The notes beneath the pieces were generated by a model. It searched no databases and was not told the origin of the DNA. It worked only from the letters and a program-made list of their open reading frames with translations. A stretch of 51,502 nucleotides of DNA from positions 1-51,502 of the forward strand of contig CANGIF010000022.1 in NCBI GenBank assembly GCA_947453885.1, in the 5' to 3' direction. Positions 36,585 through 45,000 of the stretch are shown in pieces; position 1 is the stretch's first letter, and the number at the start of each line of letters is the position of its first letter. A program made the translations under genes and the position numbers. The DNA comes from Flavobacteriaceae bacterium (GTDB taxonomy: Bacteria > Bacteroidota > Bacteroidia > Flavobacteriales > Flavobacteriaceae).

Positions 36585-39074
36585 ATGAAACGTTTCTTTT
36601 CATGCCTTTTTCTAGCAAGTGTCACTTCGCTTTTCGCACAACAACCCGTAAAACCCAATGTAGTAGAACTGTATCACCAGATTCAAAAATTGAATTTCTT
36701 AGGATCGGTTTTATACATTGCAGCACATCCCGACGACGAAAACACCCGCTTGATTGCTTATCTTTCTAACGATAAAAATGCCCGAACTGGCTATTTGTCG
36801 CTAACTCGTGGCGATGGCGGTCAAAACTTAATTGGTCCAGAACTGCGTGAAGGGCTTGGCGCAATCAGAACTCAAGAATTGATTGAAGCTCGAAAAATAG
36901 ACGGTGGCGAACAGTTTTTTTCGAGAGCCAACGACTTTGGTTTTTCTAAAAATCCAGAAGAAACGTTACAAATTTGGAACAAAGAACAAGTCCTTAGCGA
37001 TGTGATATGGACCATTCGTAAGTTTCAACCCGATGTGGTGATTAATCGTTTTGATCATCGTTCGCCTGGCACAACACACGGACATCATACTTCATCAGCG
37101 ATGTTAAGTGTTGAAGCTTTTGACCAAGCAAACGACCCGAAGATATTCCCAAATCAGTTAGAATATGTCAAAACTTGGCAACCCAAACGCTTGTTTTTTA
37201 ATACCTCTTGGTGGTTTTATGGCAGCAAAGAAAAGTTTGAAGCCGCCGATAAAAGCAAACTTATCAACCTAAAAATTGGAACTTATTACAGCTCCGTAGG
37301 AAAATCCAATCAAGAAATTGCTGCTTTGAGTCGCAGTCGGCACCAGTCGCAGGGCTTTGGTTCGACAGGGACTAGGGGAGAGGAAGACGAATATTTAGAG
37401 TTCCTGAAAGGCGAAACCATTGCTGACAAAACCAATTTGTTTGAAGGCATCGACACCACTTGGAACCGCGTAAAAAACGGCAAACCTATTTTTGATATAT
37501 TAACCGCAGTCGAAAAAAACTTCGATTTCAAAAATCCTGCTGCCAGCATACCAGAATTGGTTAAAGCCTACACTTTAATTCAGCAATTAGAAGACCAACA
37601 TTGGAAAACAATTAAGTTGGAAGAAATCAAAAAAATCATTGCGGGTTGCGCCGGTTTGTATATAGACGCAACAACAAATACTAATGAGATAACCAAAAAT
37701 ACGCTTTTTAAAACAAATCTAGAGGTCATCAATAGAAGTCCAATAAAAATGATTTGGAAAGCAACGGAGGTTTTTTCTATCTATAAAGGTGCAATCAAAT
37801 CGGAAGAATTAGCCTATAATATTCCGAAAAATATTTCGGTTGAATTGAACATTCCAGATGATTTTAACTACACGCAACCCTATTACTTAAACGAAAAAGG
37901 AACTGTAGGAATGTATCGTGTGGACCAACAACAAAACATCGGTAAACCAGATGTTATCCGTCAAGCCAAAGTAACATTTCTCATCGAAATCAATGGCGTA
38001 ACCATTCCTTTTGAGCGCAATATTGTTTACAAATACAACGATGAGGTCAAAGGTGAAGTCTATCAACCGCTCGATATTGTGCCTGTCGTTACGGCTGCAT
38101 TGACCGAGAAAGTTTATATTTTCAATTCTGACAAAAGCAAAACCGTTACCGTAAAAATCACCGCTGGAAAAGATACTTTAGACGGCACCGCCCAACTCTC
38201 GGTACCAGAAGGTTGGAGCGTAATGCCTGCATCTATTCCTTTTCATTTGAATAAAAAAGGAGAAGAAGTAAAAGTTGATTTCACGATAACGCCTTCTAAA
38301 ACCGCAAGCGAAATCAGTATTAAAAGCAACATTATTGCTGACGGCGTTACTTATAATTTAGAAAAAATAGACATCAATTATCCGCATATTTACAAACAAA
38401 TGTTGCTCAAACCCTCAGAAGCCAAAGGTATTCGTTTGGATATTAAAACAAAACCAGTTGCCATTGCCTACATTATGGGCGCAGGCGACGAAGTTCCGAA
38501 GAGTTTAACCCAAATGGGCTACTCGGTTTCTATCATAAAGCCTGAAGACATTAGCAGCGATAAACTAAAACCCTTTCAAGTCATAATGACCGGCATCAGG
38601 GCCTATAATGTTGTGAATGCTTTGGCTTTCAAGCAGGCTATTTTGTTAGAAGAGGTTAAAAACGGCAAAACTATGGTCGTGCAATACAACACCACCGACG
38701 AATTAGTAACCAAAGACATTGCGCCGTTTTCATTAAAAATTTCCAGAGATCGTGTCACCGAAGAAAATGCAACTGTTCGTTTCTTAGCACCCAACCACGC
38801 TGTCTTGAATTATCCGAACAATATCACTGCCGAAGATTTTACTGGCTGGAAACAAGAACAAGGGCTTTATTATCCAAGCGAATGGGACGCCGCTTTTACG
38901 CCCATTATCTCCGCCAATGACAAAGGCGAAACCCCAAAAAACGGAGCACTTCTCATTGCCAAATACGGCAAAGGATTTTACATCTACACTGGTTTAAGTT
39001 TCTTTAGAGAACTGCCCGAAGGCGTTCCGGGAGCTTTCAGATTATTGGCGAATATTTTAGCATTGAAAGAATAA
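36585..39074 (+). CDS. Secreted PIG-L-type deacetylase
   Basis: The 829-residue protein has a signal peptide (MKRFFSCLFLASVTSLFA) and an N-terminal PIG-L/LmbE zinc-dependent N-deacetylase domain. The metal and base motif AHPDDE is at 47-52 and the second metal motif HGHH is at 165-168. PIG-L proteins usually have 220-300 residues; here about 550 further residues follow, including NEW3/Ig-like beta-sandwich sequence (about 505-600) and a ThuA/amidotransferase-like C-terminal region (about 620-829). It probably removes acetyl groups from N-acetylated sugars outside the inner membrane. The gene is richer in G+C than its left neighbours. Its stop lies 3 nt before a microprotein ATG. Confidence 0.88.
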   Translation: MKRFFSCLFLASVTSLFAQQPVKPNVVELYHQIQKLNFLGSVLYIAAHPDDENTRLIAYLSNDKNARTGYLSLTRGDGGQNLIGPELREGLGAIRTQELIEARKIDGGEQFFSRANDFGFSKNPEETLQIWNKEQVLSDVIWTIRKFQPDVVINRFDHRSPGTTHGHHTSSAMLSVEAFDQANDPKIFPNQLEYVKTWQPKRLFFNTSWWFYGSKEKFEAADKSKLINLKIGTYYSSVGKSNQEIAALSRSRHQSQGFGSTGTRGEEDEYLEFLKGETIADKTNLFEGIDTTWNRVKNGKPIFDILTAVEKNFDFKNPAASIPELVKAYTLIQQLEDQHWKTIKLEEIKKIIAGCAGLYIDATTNTNEITKNTLFKTNLEVINRSPIKMIWKATEVFSIYKGAIKSEELAYNIPKNISVELNIPDDFNYTQPYYLNEKGTVGMYRVDQQQNIGKPDVIRQAKVTFLIEINGVTIPFERNIVYKYNDEVKGEVYQPLDIVPVVTAALTEKVYIFNSDKSKTVTVKITAGKDTLDGTAQLSVPEGWSVMPASIPFHLNKKGEEVKVDFTITPSKTASEISIKSNIIADGVTYNLEKIDINYPHIYKQMLLKPSEAKGIRLDIKTKPVAIAYIMGAGDEVPKSLTQMGYSVSIIKPEDISSDKLKPFQVIMTGIRAYNVVNALAFKQAILLEEVKNGKTMVVQYNTTDELVTKDIAPFSLKISRDRVTEENATVRFLAPNHAVLNYPNNITAEDFTGWKQEQGLYYPSEWDAAFTPIISANDKGETPKNGALLIAKYGKGFYIYTGLSFFRELPEGVPGAFRLLANILALKE

Positions 39075-39077
39075 ACC

Positions 39078-39182
39078 ATGACTCCAAAAAAAATCCTCTG
39101 GAAAAACAACTACACTTGGGTGCTCGTTGCTAATGTGCTTTACATACTCTTGTTTTTTATTTTAATGCACTTGTTTTTTTAG
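39078..39182 (+). CDS. 34-residue single-span membrane microprotein
   Basis: The ATG at 39078 opens 34 codons ending TAG at 39182. The peptide starts MTPKKILWKNNYTW, a basic N-terminus, then has one hydrophobic segment of about 20 residues (VLVANVLYILLFFILMHLFF) reaching the C-terminus. That predicts an N-in single-span protein. It is packed with 3 nt after the deacetylase stop and 1 nt before the symporter start, which strongly implies translation. It may be a small subunit of the symporter, as known for other small transporter-associated peptides. Confidence 0.7.
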   Translation: MTPKKILWKNNYTWVLVANVLYILLFFILMHLFF

Positions 39183-39183
39183 T

Positions 39184-40908
39184 ATGCAGCAACTGGATTG
39201 GATTGTTTTATCGTTTACTTTACTGTTCATTGTTTGCTATGGCGTCTATAAAACCAAAGGCAGCGCAAATGTCGAGGATTATATCTTAGCCAATCGTGAA
39301 ACCCCATGGTGGACGGTCGGTTTGTCGGTCATGGCGACCCAAGCCAGTGCCATTACTTTTCTTTCAACACCGGGTCAAGCCTATCATGACGGTATGGGCT
39401 TTGTGCAGTTCTACTTCGGCTTACCTCTTGCAATGGTTGTCATTTCGATGACCTTTATTCCTATATATAATAAGTTGAAAGTTTACACTGCCTACGAATA
39501 TTTAGAGCAACGTTTTGACTTAAAAACAAGATCGTTTACGTCTATTTTGTTTTTGATACAGCGTGGCTTAGGAACGGGTATCACTATTTATGCTCCTGCC
39601 ATCATTTTGTCTTCCATTTTGGGTTGGAATTTGAATTTGCTGAACACAATTATTGGTGTTTCGGTAATGATTTATACCATTTCTGGAGGAACGAAGGCAG
39701 TAAACGTAACTCAAAAGCAACAGATGTTCATTATCATGAGCGGTATGTTTATAACTTTCTTTTTGATATTGCATTTATTGCCCAACAAGATGACTTTTTC
39801 TAATGCGCTGCATGTTGCAGGTGCAAATGGCAAAATGAACATCTTGGATTTCTCATTCGATCCCCAAAACAGATATACCTTTTGGAGCGGCATTACGGGC
39901 GGATTCTTTTTGATGCTTTCTTATTTCGGTACAGACCAATCGCAGGTGGGTCGTTATCTGTCTGGAAAGTCTGACAAAGAAAGTCAGATGGGATTAATAA
40001 TGAATGGCTTTCTAAAAGTGCCCATGCAGTTTTTTATATTGTTAACTGGCGTGATGGTGTTTGTATTTTTTCAGTTCAATCCAGTGCCGTTGAATTTCAA
40101 TCCAATAAATAAAACGGCTGTCGAGCAATCGAAATACGCTTCAGAATATCATTTGCTTCAAAAACAGCTAGACCAATTGTCTGTTGATAAACAAAAAACA
40201 AATTTGATGTACGTTTCCAGTTTAAACCAGCAAGCAGAAAATTTGAAGCTGAGAGCGAAAATTAAATTACTTTCAGATCAAGAAAAAAAACTGCACCAAG
40301 AAGCTAAAAATATCATTACTAAAGTAGATCCAAAGTCAGAAACGAATGACAAGGACTATGTTTTTATCTATTTTATATTGCATTATTTGCCTTCGGGCTT
40401 GATTGGTTTGTTGCTGGCAGTCATTCTTTCGGCAGCCATGTCATCGTCGGCATCTGGGTTGACTGCATTGGCATCTACAACGGCAATCGACTTGTATAAG
40501 CGGAATTTAAAAACAGAAAAATCACCAAAACATTATGTAAAAGCCACACAATATTTCACATTGCTATGGGGAATTATTGCAATTCTATTCGCTTGCTTGG
40601 GAACAATGTTTGAAAACTTAATTCAGCTGGTCAATATTGTTGGTTCAATATTCTACGGAACTGTTTTGGGCGTTTTTTTGGTTGGTTTTTATTTACATTA
40701 TATCAAAGGCAATGCCATTTTTTGGGGAGCAGTCATCAGTCAATCTACCATTTTTGTAATATATTATTACACCATACATATTTATCCTGCTGGCAAAGAA
40801 CATTTGGGTTATTTGTGGCTTAATTTTATTGGGGCATTACTCACAATTTTAATTTCTTTAGTACTTCAACTGCTAATTCCTAAAAAAGTACAACAACATA
40901 CAGCTTAA
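39184..40908 (+). CDS. Sodium:solute symporter (SSS family)
   Basis: The 574-residue carrier has about 13 membrane segments. SSS marks include an N-terminal YGVYKTKGSANVEDYILANRETPWW with VGLSVMATQASAITFL, and the later LLLAVILSAAMSSSASGLTALASTTAIDLYKR sodium-site helix. A Lys/Gln-rich, coiled-coil-like soluble insert (about 305-388) interrupts the membrane domain. The family takes up sugars, sialic acids, amino acids or carboxylates with Na+. Operon position suggests that the substrate is a product of the secreted deacetylase, which is inference. Confidence 0.9.
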   Translation: MQQLDWIVLSFTLLFIVCYGVYKTKGSANVEDYILANRETPWWTVGLSVMATQASAITFLSTPGQAYHDGMGFVQFYFGLPLAMVVISMTFIPIYNKLKVYTAYEYLEQRFDLKTRSFTSILFLIQRGLGTGITIYAPAIILSSILGWNLNLLNTIIGVSVMIYTISGGTKAVNVTQKQQMFIIMSGMFITFFLILHLLPNKMTFSNALHVAGANGKMNILDFSFDPQNRYTFWSGITGGFFLMLSYFGTDQSQVGRYLSGKSDKESQMGLIMNGFLKVPMQFFILLTGVMVFVFFQFNPVPLNFNPINKTAVEQSKYASEYHLLQKQLDQLSVDKQKTNLMYVSSLNQQAENLKLRAKIKLLSDQEKKLHQEAKNIITKVDPKSETNDKDYVFIYFILHYLPSGLIGLLLAVILSAAMSSSASGLTALASTTAIDLYKRNLKTEKSPKHYVKATQYFTLLWGIIAILFACLGTMFENLIQLVNIVGSIFYGTVLGVFLVGFYLHYIKGNAIFWGAVISQSTIFVIYYYTIHIYPAGKEHLGYLWLNFIGALLTILISLVLQLLIPKKVQQHTA

Positions 40909-41079
40909 AATAAACTGCGGTACATACTAAGTAGTATCTCAAATAGTTTCAAATTTTAAATCATTTTAAATGAGATAAAATGGAAGTATGTTTTTTTCTT
41001 TAAAAATACATGTATTAACTTGTAAACATAAGTAAGATATTATTTCTTGAATTGCTAACTGCAAGGAAGTAGACAAAAA

Positions 41080-41110
41080 AAATAGGCTGTCTTTTTAAAA
41101 CAGCCTATTT
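41080..41110 (-). terminator. Strong terminator of a vanished minus-strand gene
   Basis: AAATAGGCTGT (41080-41090) pairs perfectly with ACAGCCTATTT (41100-41110), 9-nt loop. The U-tract (eight T) is on the minus strand, so it served the T9SS sorting-domain remnant at 41136-41231. It could also stop plus-strand readthrough from the symporter. Confidence 0.65.
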
Positions 41111-41135
41111 ACAGTTATAATCTAACTTTGAAATT

Positions 41136-41231
41136 CTATTTTTTAAGCATTTTAATCGTTTGGTTATTGTCGTCTTGTTTGACAGTAACTAGATAAATGC
41201 CAACAACCAAACTTTTCAAGCTGTTTATTTT
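41136..41231 (-). pseudogene. Remnant of a T9SS type A sorting domain
   Basis: On the minus strand, 31 codons ending TAG read KINSLKSLVVGIYLVTVK followed by QDDNNQTIKMLKK. This is the classic end of a Por secretion C-terminal sorting domain (SL-x-xGIYxVxV ... KxxKK). Upstream of it the frame loses similarity and there is no room for a parent gene, so it is the 3' end of a deleted T9SS substrate gene, still followed by its terminator. Confidence 0.6.
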
Positions 41232-41342
41232 GCTACACGTTATCCGCGCAAACTTGTGTTCAGTATTCCCGAGGAGATTTCCGCGGGAAATTATACTTTG
41301 GTAGTAAAAAAAGCTTTCGGAAAAACAGCTGCAACCCTTTGA
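41220..41342 (+). pseudogene. C-terminal remnant of a DUF4469-like protein
   Basis: Forty plus-strand codons ending TGA read AVYFATRYPRKLVFSIPEE and ISAGNYTLVVKK. The pattern (IP/LP-x-x-LxxGxYxLxV) resembles the last strands of an Ig-like DUF4469-type domain common in Bacteroidota. No start codon or N-terminal part remains. It overlaps the opposite-strand T9SS remnant by 12 bp, marking a junction. Confidence 0.4.
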
Positions 41343-41414
41343 GAAAGTACATTCCCATTAGCCTTAAAAGTAGTTTAAAGTAATAACATGCAAAAAAGCT
41401 TAGACTATTTAATG

Positions 41415-41480
41415 TAAACTCGAGGACTTTTTATTAAAAATTCTATGACTTTTTGATAAAAACTCGAGGACTTTTTATGC
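41415..41480 (+). repeat. Three 22-bp tandem repeats
   Basis: Copies at 41415-41436, 41437-41458 and 41459-41480. The first and third share AAACTCGAGGACTTTTTAT; the middle is degenerate but keeps ATGACTTTTT. The period is not a multiple of three, and the last copy contains the first ATG of the following reading frame. Confidence 0.7.
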
Positions 41481-41767
41481 TTTGGATTTTAAATTACAAA
41501 GCAAAAATAACTGCTGAAACCTTTGCAGGTTTTGGTCGTATTAAGTTTGTTAAAAAAGGAGTAGATGGATTGAACTTGTACCATCGCAAAAAAGGCACTT
41601 CGGCTTGGCTTTTCTTAGCTCGTGTAACCAAAAGTCCTTTTGACGATCATGTGGCGTTACTAAACAACGACCAACCTGAACATTGGGAGTACCGTGCCAC
41701 AGGCGTTGTTAACGATGTGGAAGTTGGCGTAGCAAGCGACATTATTGAAGTCATTATTGCTAGCTAA
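41477..41767 (+). pseudogene. Truncated fibronectin-like fragment
   Basis: From ATG 41477, 96 codons read LWILNYKAKITAETFAGFG, then VDGLNLYHRKKGTSAWLFLA, HWEYRATGVVNDVEVG and end VIIAS. This is the C-terminal fibronectin type III-like half of a family of about 200-residue Bacteroidota proteins, as I recall them. The start falls in tandem-repeat DNA and no N-terminal half is visible, so it is most likely a 5'-truncated gene; a short expressed version is possible. A good terminator follows. Confidence 0.5.
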
Positions 41768-41807
41768 TTTAAAGCGTGTACTGGTTGTTGCGAAATGTAA
41801 CAACGCA

Positions 41808-41850
41808 AAAAAAGGGAGGCAACTAGCGTTAGATTGCCTCCTTTTTTTGT
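41808..41850 (+). terminator. Intrinsic terminator after the fragment
   Basis: GGAGGCAA (41815-41822) pairs with TTGCCTCC (41834-41841), 11-nt loop, then seven T. A-rich DNA before the stem makes it work in both directions. Confidence 0.8.
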
Positions 41851-42091
41851 TTTTTTGTGTATTAGTAGTTTGTTGTAATTCTTGTGGTACTCCGTTTTAC
41901 CAACTAAAACAGCCAAAGACAAGATAATTAAGTACCTACTAAATGGGTTATTTATTTATTTGACCCACTAGTTTTTGTTAAAAAAACCAAATTAGTCCAA
42001 TAAATAATTATATTTGGGGTCTTTAAATGGTGAAATTACGGTTAACAATTACCATTTGAATGCAACTACTATCATTTGATACTTTAGCAAT
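41851..42091 (+). promoter_or_regulatory. Upstream region and promoter of the giant T9SS gene
   Basis: TATATTTG at 42009-42016 fits the -7 consensus and leaves a leader of about 70 nt before ATG 42092. No gene is seen in the rest. Confidence 0.45.
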
Positions 42092-45000
42092 ATGAAAAAA
42101 CAATTTTACTTTATCTTTTTTGTCATCCTATCGTTACAAAATATTTTTGGACAAGCCAACACACCAGCGGCAAATTGTGCCAATGCCAACCCCGCTTGTG
42201 CAGGTGGAGGATTTAGTTACCCTAACGTGCACAACTCTTCTTCAGCTGAAACCAATACTGGGATTAACTATTCGTGTTTAGCATCACAACCTGATCCCAA
42301 CTGGTTTTATTTACAAATTGACCATTCTGGAACTTTGAATTTTCATATTGAACAAAGTTCCACTCAAGGAGGTGCTGCTAACATTGATGTTGATTATATC
42401 TGCTGGGGGCCTTTTACCAGCCCAACTTGCGGTCTAGCTTTAAATGGAAATATAGTTGGATGCAGTTTTTCCGCTGCATCAACTGAAAATTTTACGATTA
42501 CAAATGCTGTTTCAGGTCAGTACTATATGTTACTGGTGACTAATTATTCAAATAATGCAGGCTATATATCCATTAGTCAAACCAATTACACCAATCCCAA
42601 TGTACCGCCTCCAACTGGAACTGGAAACACAAATTGTAATATTGTTTGTCCATTAGCTATAGGGCCACCAGTAACTATCTGTCCTGGTCAATCGGTTAAT
42701 TTAACGGCTAGTGTTTCTGCCGGTACTACTTATAATTGGACTTCAACCGTTACCGGTTTAACCTTGCCACATACGCAAACTATTACTGTCAATCAACCCG
42801 GAACCTATACGGTTGCCGTTGTAAAACCAGGTTGTGTTTATTCTCCAGCAAGCACAACCGTTTCTGTTTCGGTAGCAGCCCCCATAAACACTTCGCCTCC
42901 GGCTTTAATTGTGTGTAACAATTTAACGTTCAATTTGAATAATGAATCAGCAGCTATTTTAAACGGTTTAGACCCCTCTGTGTACGATATTGCATATTAT
43001 CACACGGCAAGTGATGCTTCTTTGGGTGCTAATCCAATTACAAACCCAACCACTTATCCAGGTACAAATAATGAGGTTATTTATGCGGGAGTCGTAGATA
43101 ATTCAGCATCGGGAGGAGGTTGTACAACAACTACCAGTTTTGTGCTTCAATTTAAGGTTTGTACATTAACAGCTAATAATTCAGGGCCAATTTGTCAAAA
43201 CGGTACCTTTAATTTAACGGCAAGCAATCCTACTGCTGGTTATACTTATTCTTGGACAGGTCCCAACGGTTTTACTTCAATTGTTCAGAACCCAACGAAT
43301 GTTCCTGCTCCAACAGGTGCAGGACCTTATGTGTACACGGTTACAGCAACAGGAACACCTGTGCTGACAGCCACAACAACAGTAGTGGTTAATCCATTGC
43401 CAACAGCAACTATTTCTGGTACTACGGCTGTTTGTTCGGGTTCAGGCACCAACATTACGTTTACAGGTACAGCAAATTCAGTAGTGACCTATACTGTTAA
43501 TTCGGGATCAAATCAAACCATAACTTTAAACGGGAGTGGGTCCGCCACATTACCGACTGGTAATTTAACAACAAGTACCAATTACAACTTGGTAAGTGTT
43601 TTGAATCCAACAACTACTTGTACACAACTTGTTTCTGGTTTGGCAACAGTTACTGTTACACCGTCGCCAACAGCCTCTATATTAGGCACTACAACACTTT
43701 GTAAAGGAACTGGAACCAACATCACTTTTAACGGTACCCCAAATGCAGTAGTAACCTATACTGTTAATTCGGGAACCAATCAAACAATAACCCTAAGTGC
43801 AGCAGGAACAGCTGTTCTTCCAACAGGCAATTTGAATAGTATTACAATATATACTTTGATAAGTGTTACTTTAGGAACTTGTTCGCAATCTCAATTAGGA
43901 ACGGCTACAGTTACGGTTAATACTTTACCATCCGCTACTATTGCAGGTTCAACAGCGGTTTGTTCAGGAACAGGCGCCACTATAACTTTTTTAGGAACTT
44001 CAAATGCAGTTGTAAGTTATACAGTAAACAATGGTTCGGTAGCTACAATTACTTTAGATGCTACAGGAGTGGCAACTTTACCAACCGGCAATTTAACAGC
44101 AACTACTGTTTATTCATTAGTTAGTGTATTATTAAACAGTACAACATGTACACAAACCCAAAATGGAACAGCTACTGTAACTATTAATCCATTTCCAACA
44201 GCTACAGTAGCAGGAACTTCAACTATTTGCTCAGGGACAAGTTCAAATTTCACCTTTACTGGAACGCCAAATGCAGTGGTAACTTATACAATTAATAATG
44301 GAGTTAATCAAGCTATAACGTTAAGCAATACGGGAACAGCAACCCTTTCTTCAGGTACTGTTTCTACTACAACGACCTGTAGTTTAGTAAGTGTTACCAA
44401 TCCAACAACTACTTGTTCACAAACACAAATAGGTAGTGCAATTCTATCTATCAATACTCCGTTAAGTGTAATAATATCAGGAACAACTGCTATTTGCTCA
44501 GGTACAGGTACCAACATTACCTTTACAGGCACCCCAAATGCCGTGGTAACCTATACAGTAAATACAGGCGCAAATCAAACGATCACCCTAAGTGCAGCAG
44601 GTATAGCAACCCTAGCAACAGGGAATTTAACAGCAACCACTACTTACAATTTAGTAAGTATGTTAAATACCACCACAGCCTGTACGCAAACACAATTAGG
44701 CACAGCAACAGTAACGGTAAACCCTTTACCAACAGCAACTATATCAGGAACGACCTCTTTATGTTCAGGCACAGGCACTAACATCACGTTTACAGGTACC
44801 CCAAATGCCACAGTGACTTACACCGCAAACGGAACAGCAACCACAATAAGTCTAGACGCAACAGGTTCAGCAACCCTGGCAACAGGCAATTTAACAATAA
44901 CCACGACTTATGCGTTGACCAATGTTAGTTTAGCAGCCACAACCTGTGCACAAACCCAAATAGGTACAGCAGTAGTAACGGTAAACCCCTTGCCAACAGT

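Noticed and set aside
41745..41927. Plus-strand 60-codon open frame with a hydrophobic, Cys-rich stretch
   Set aside because: It overlaps the fibronectin-like fragment and runs through a strong terminator hairpin; the hydrophobic residues come from the T-tract.
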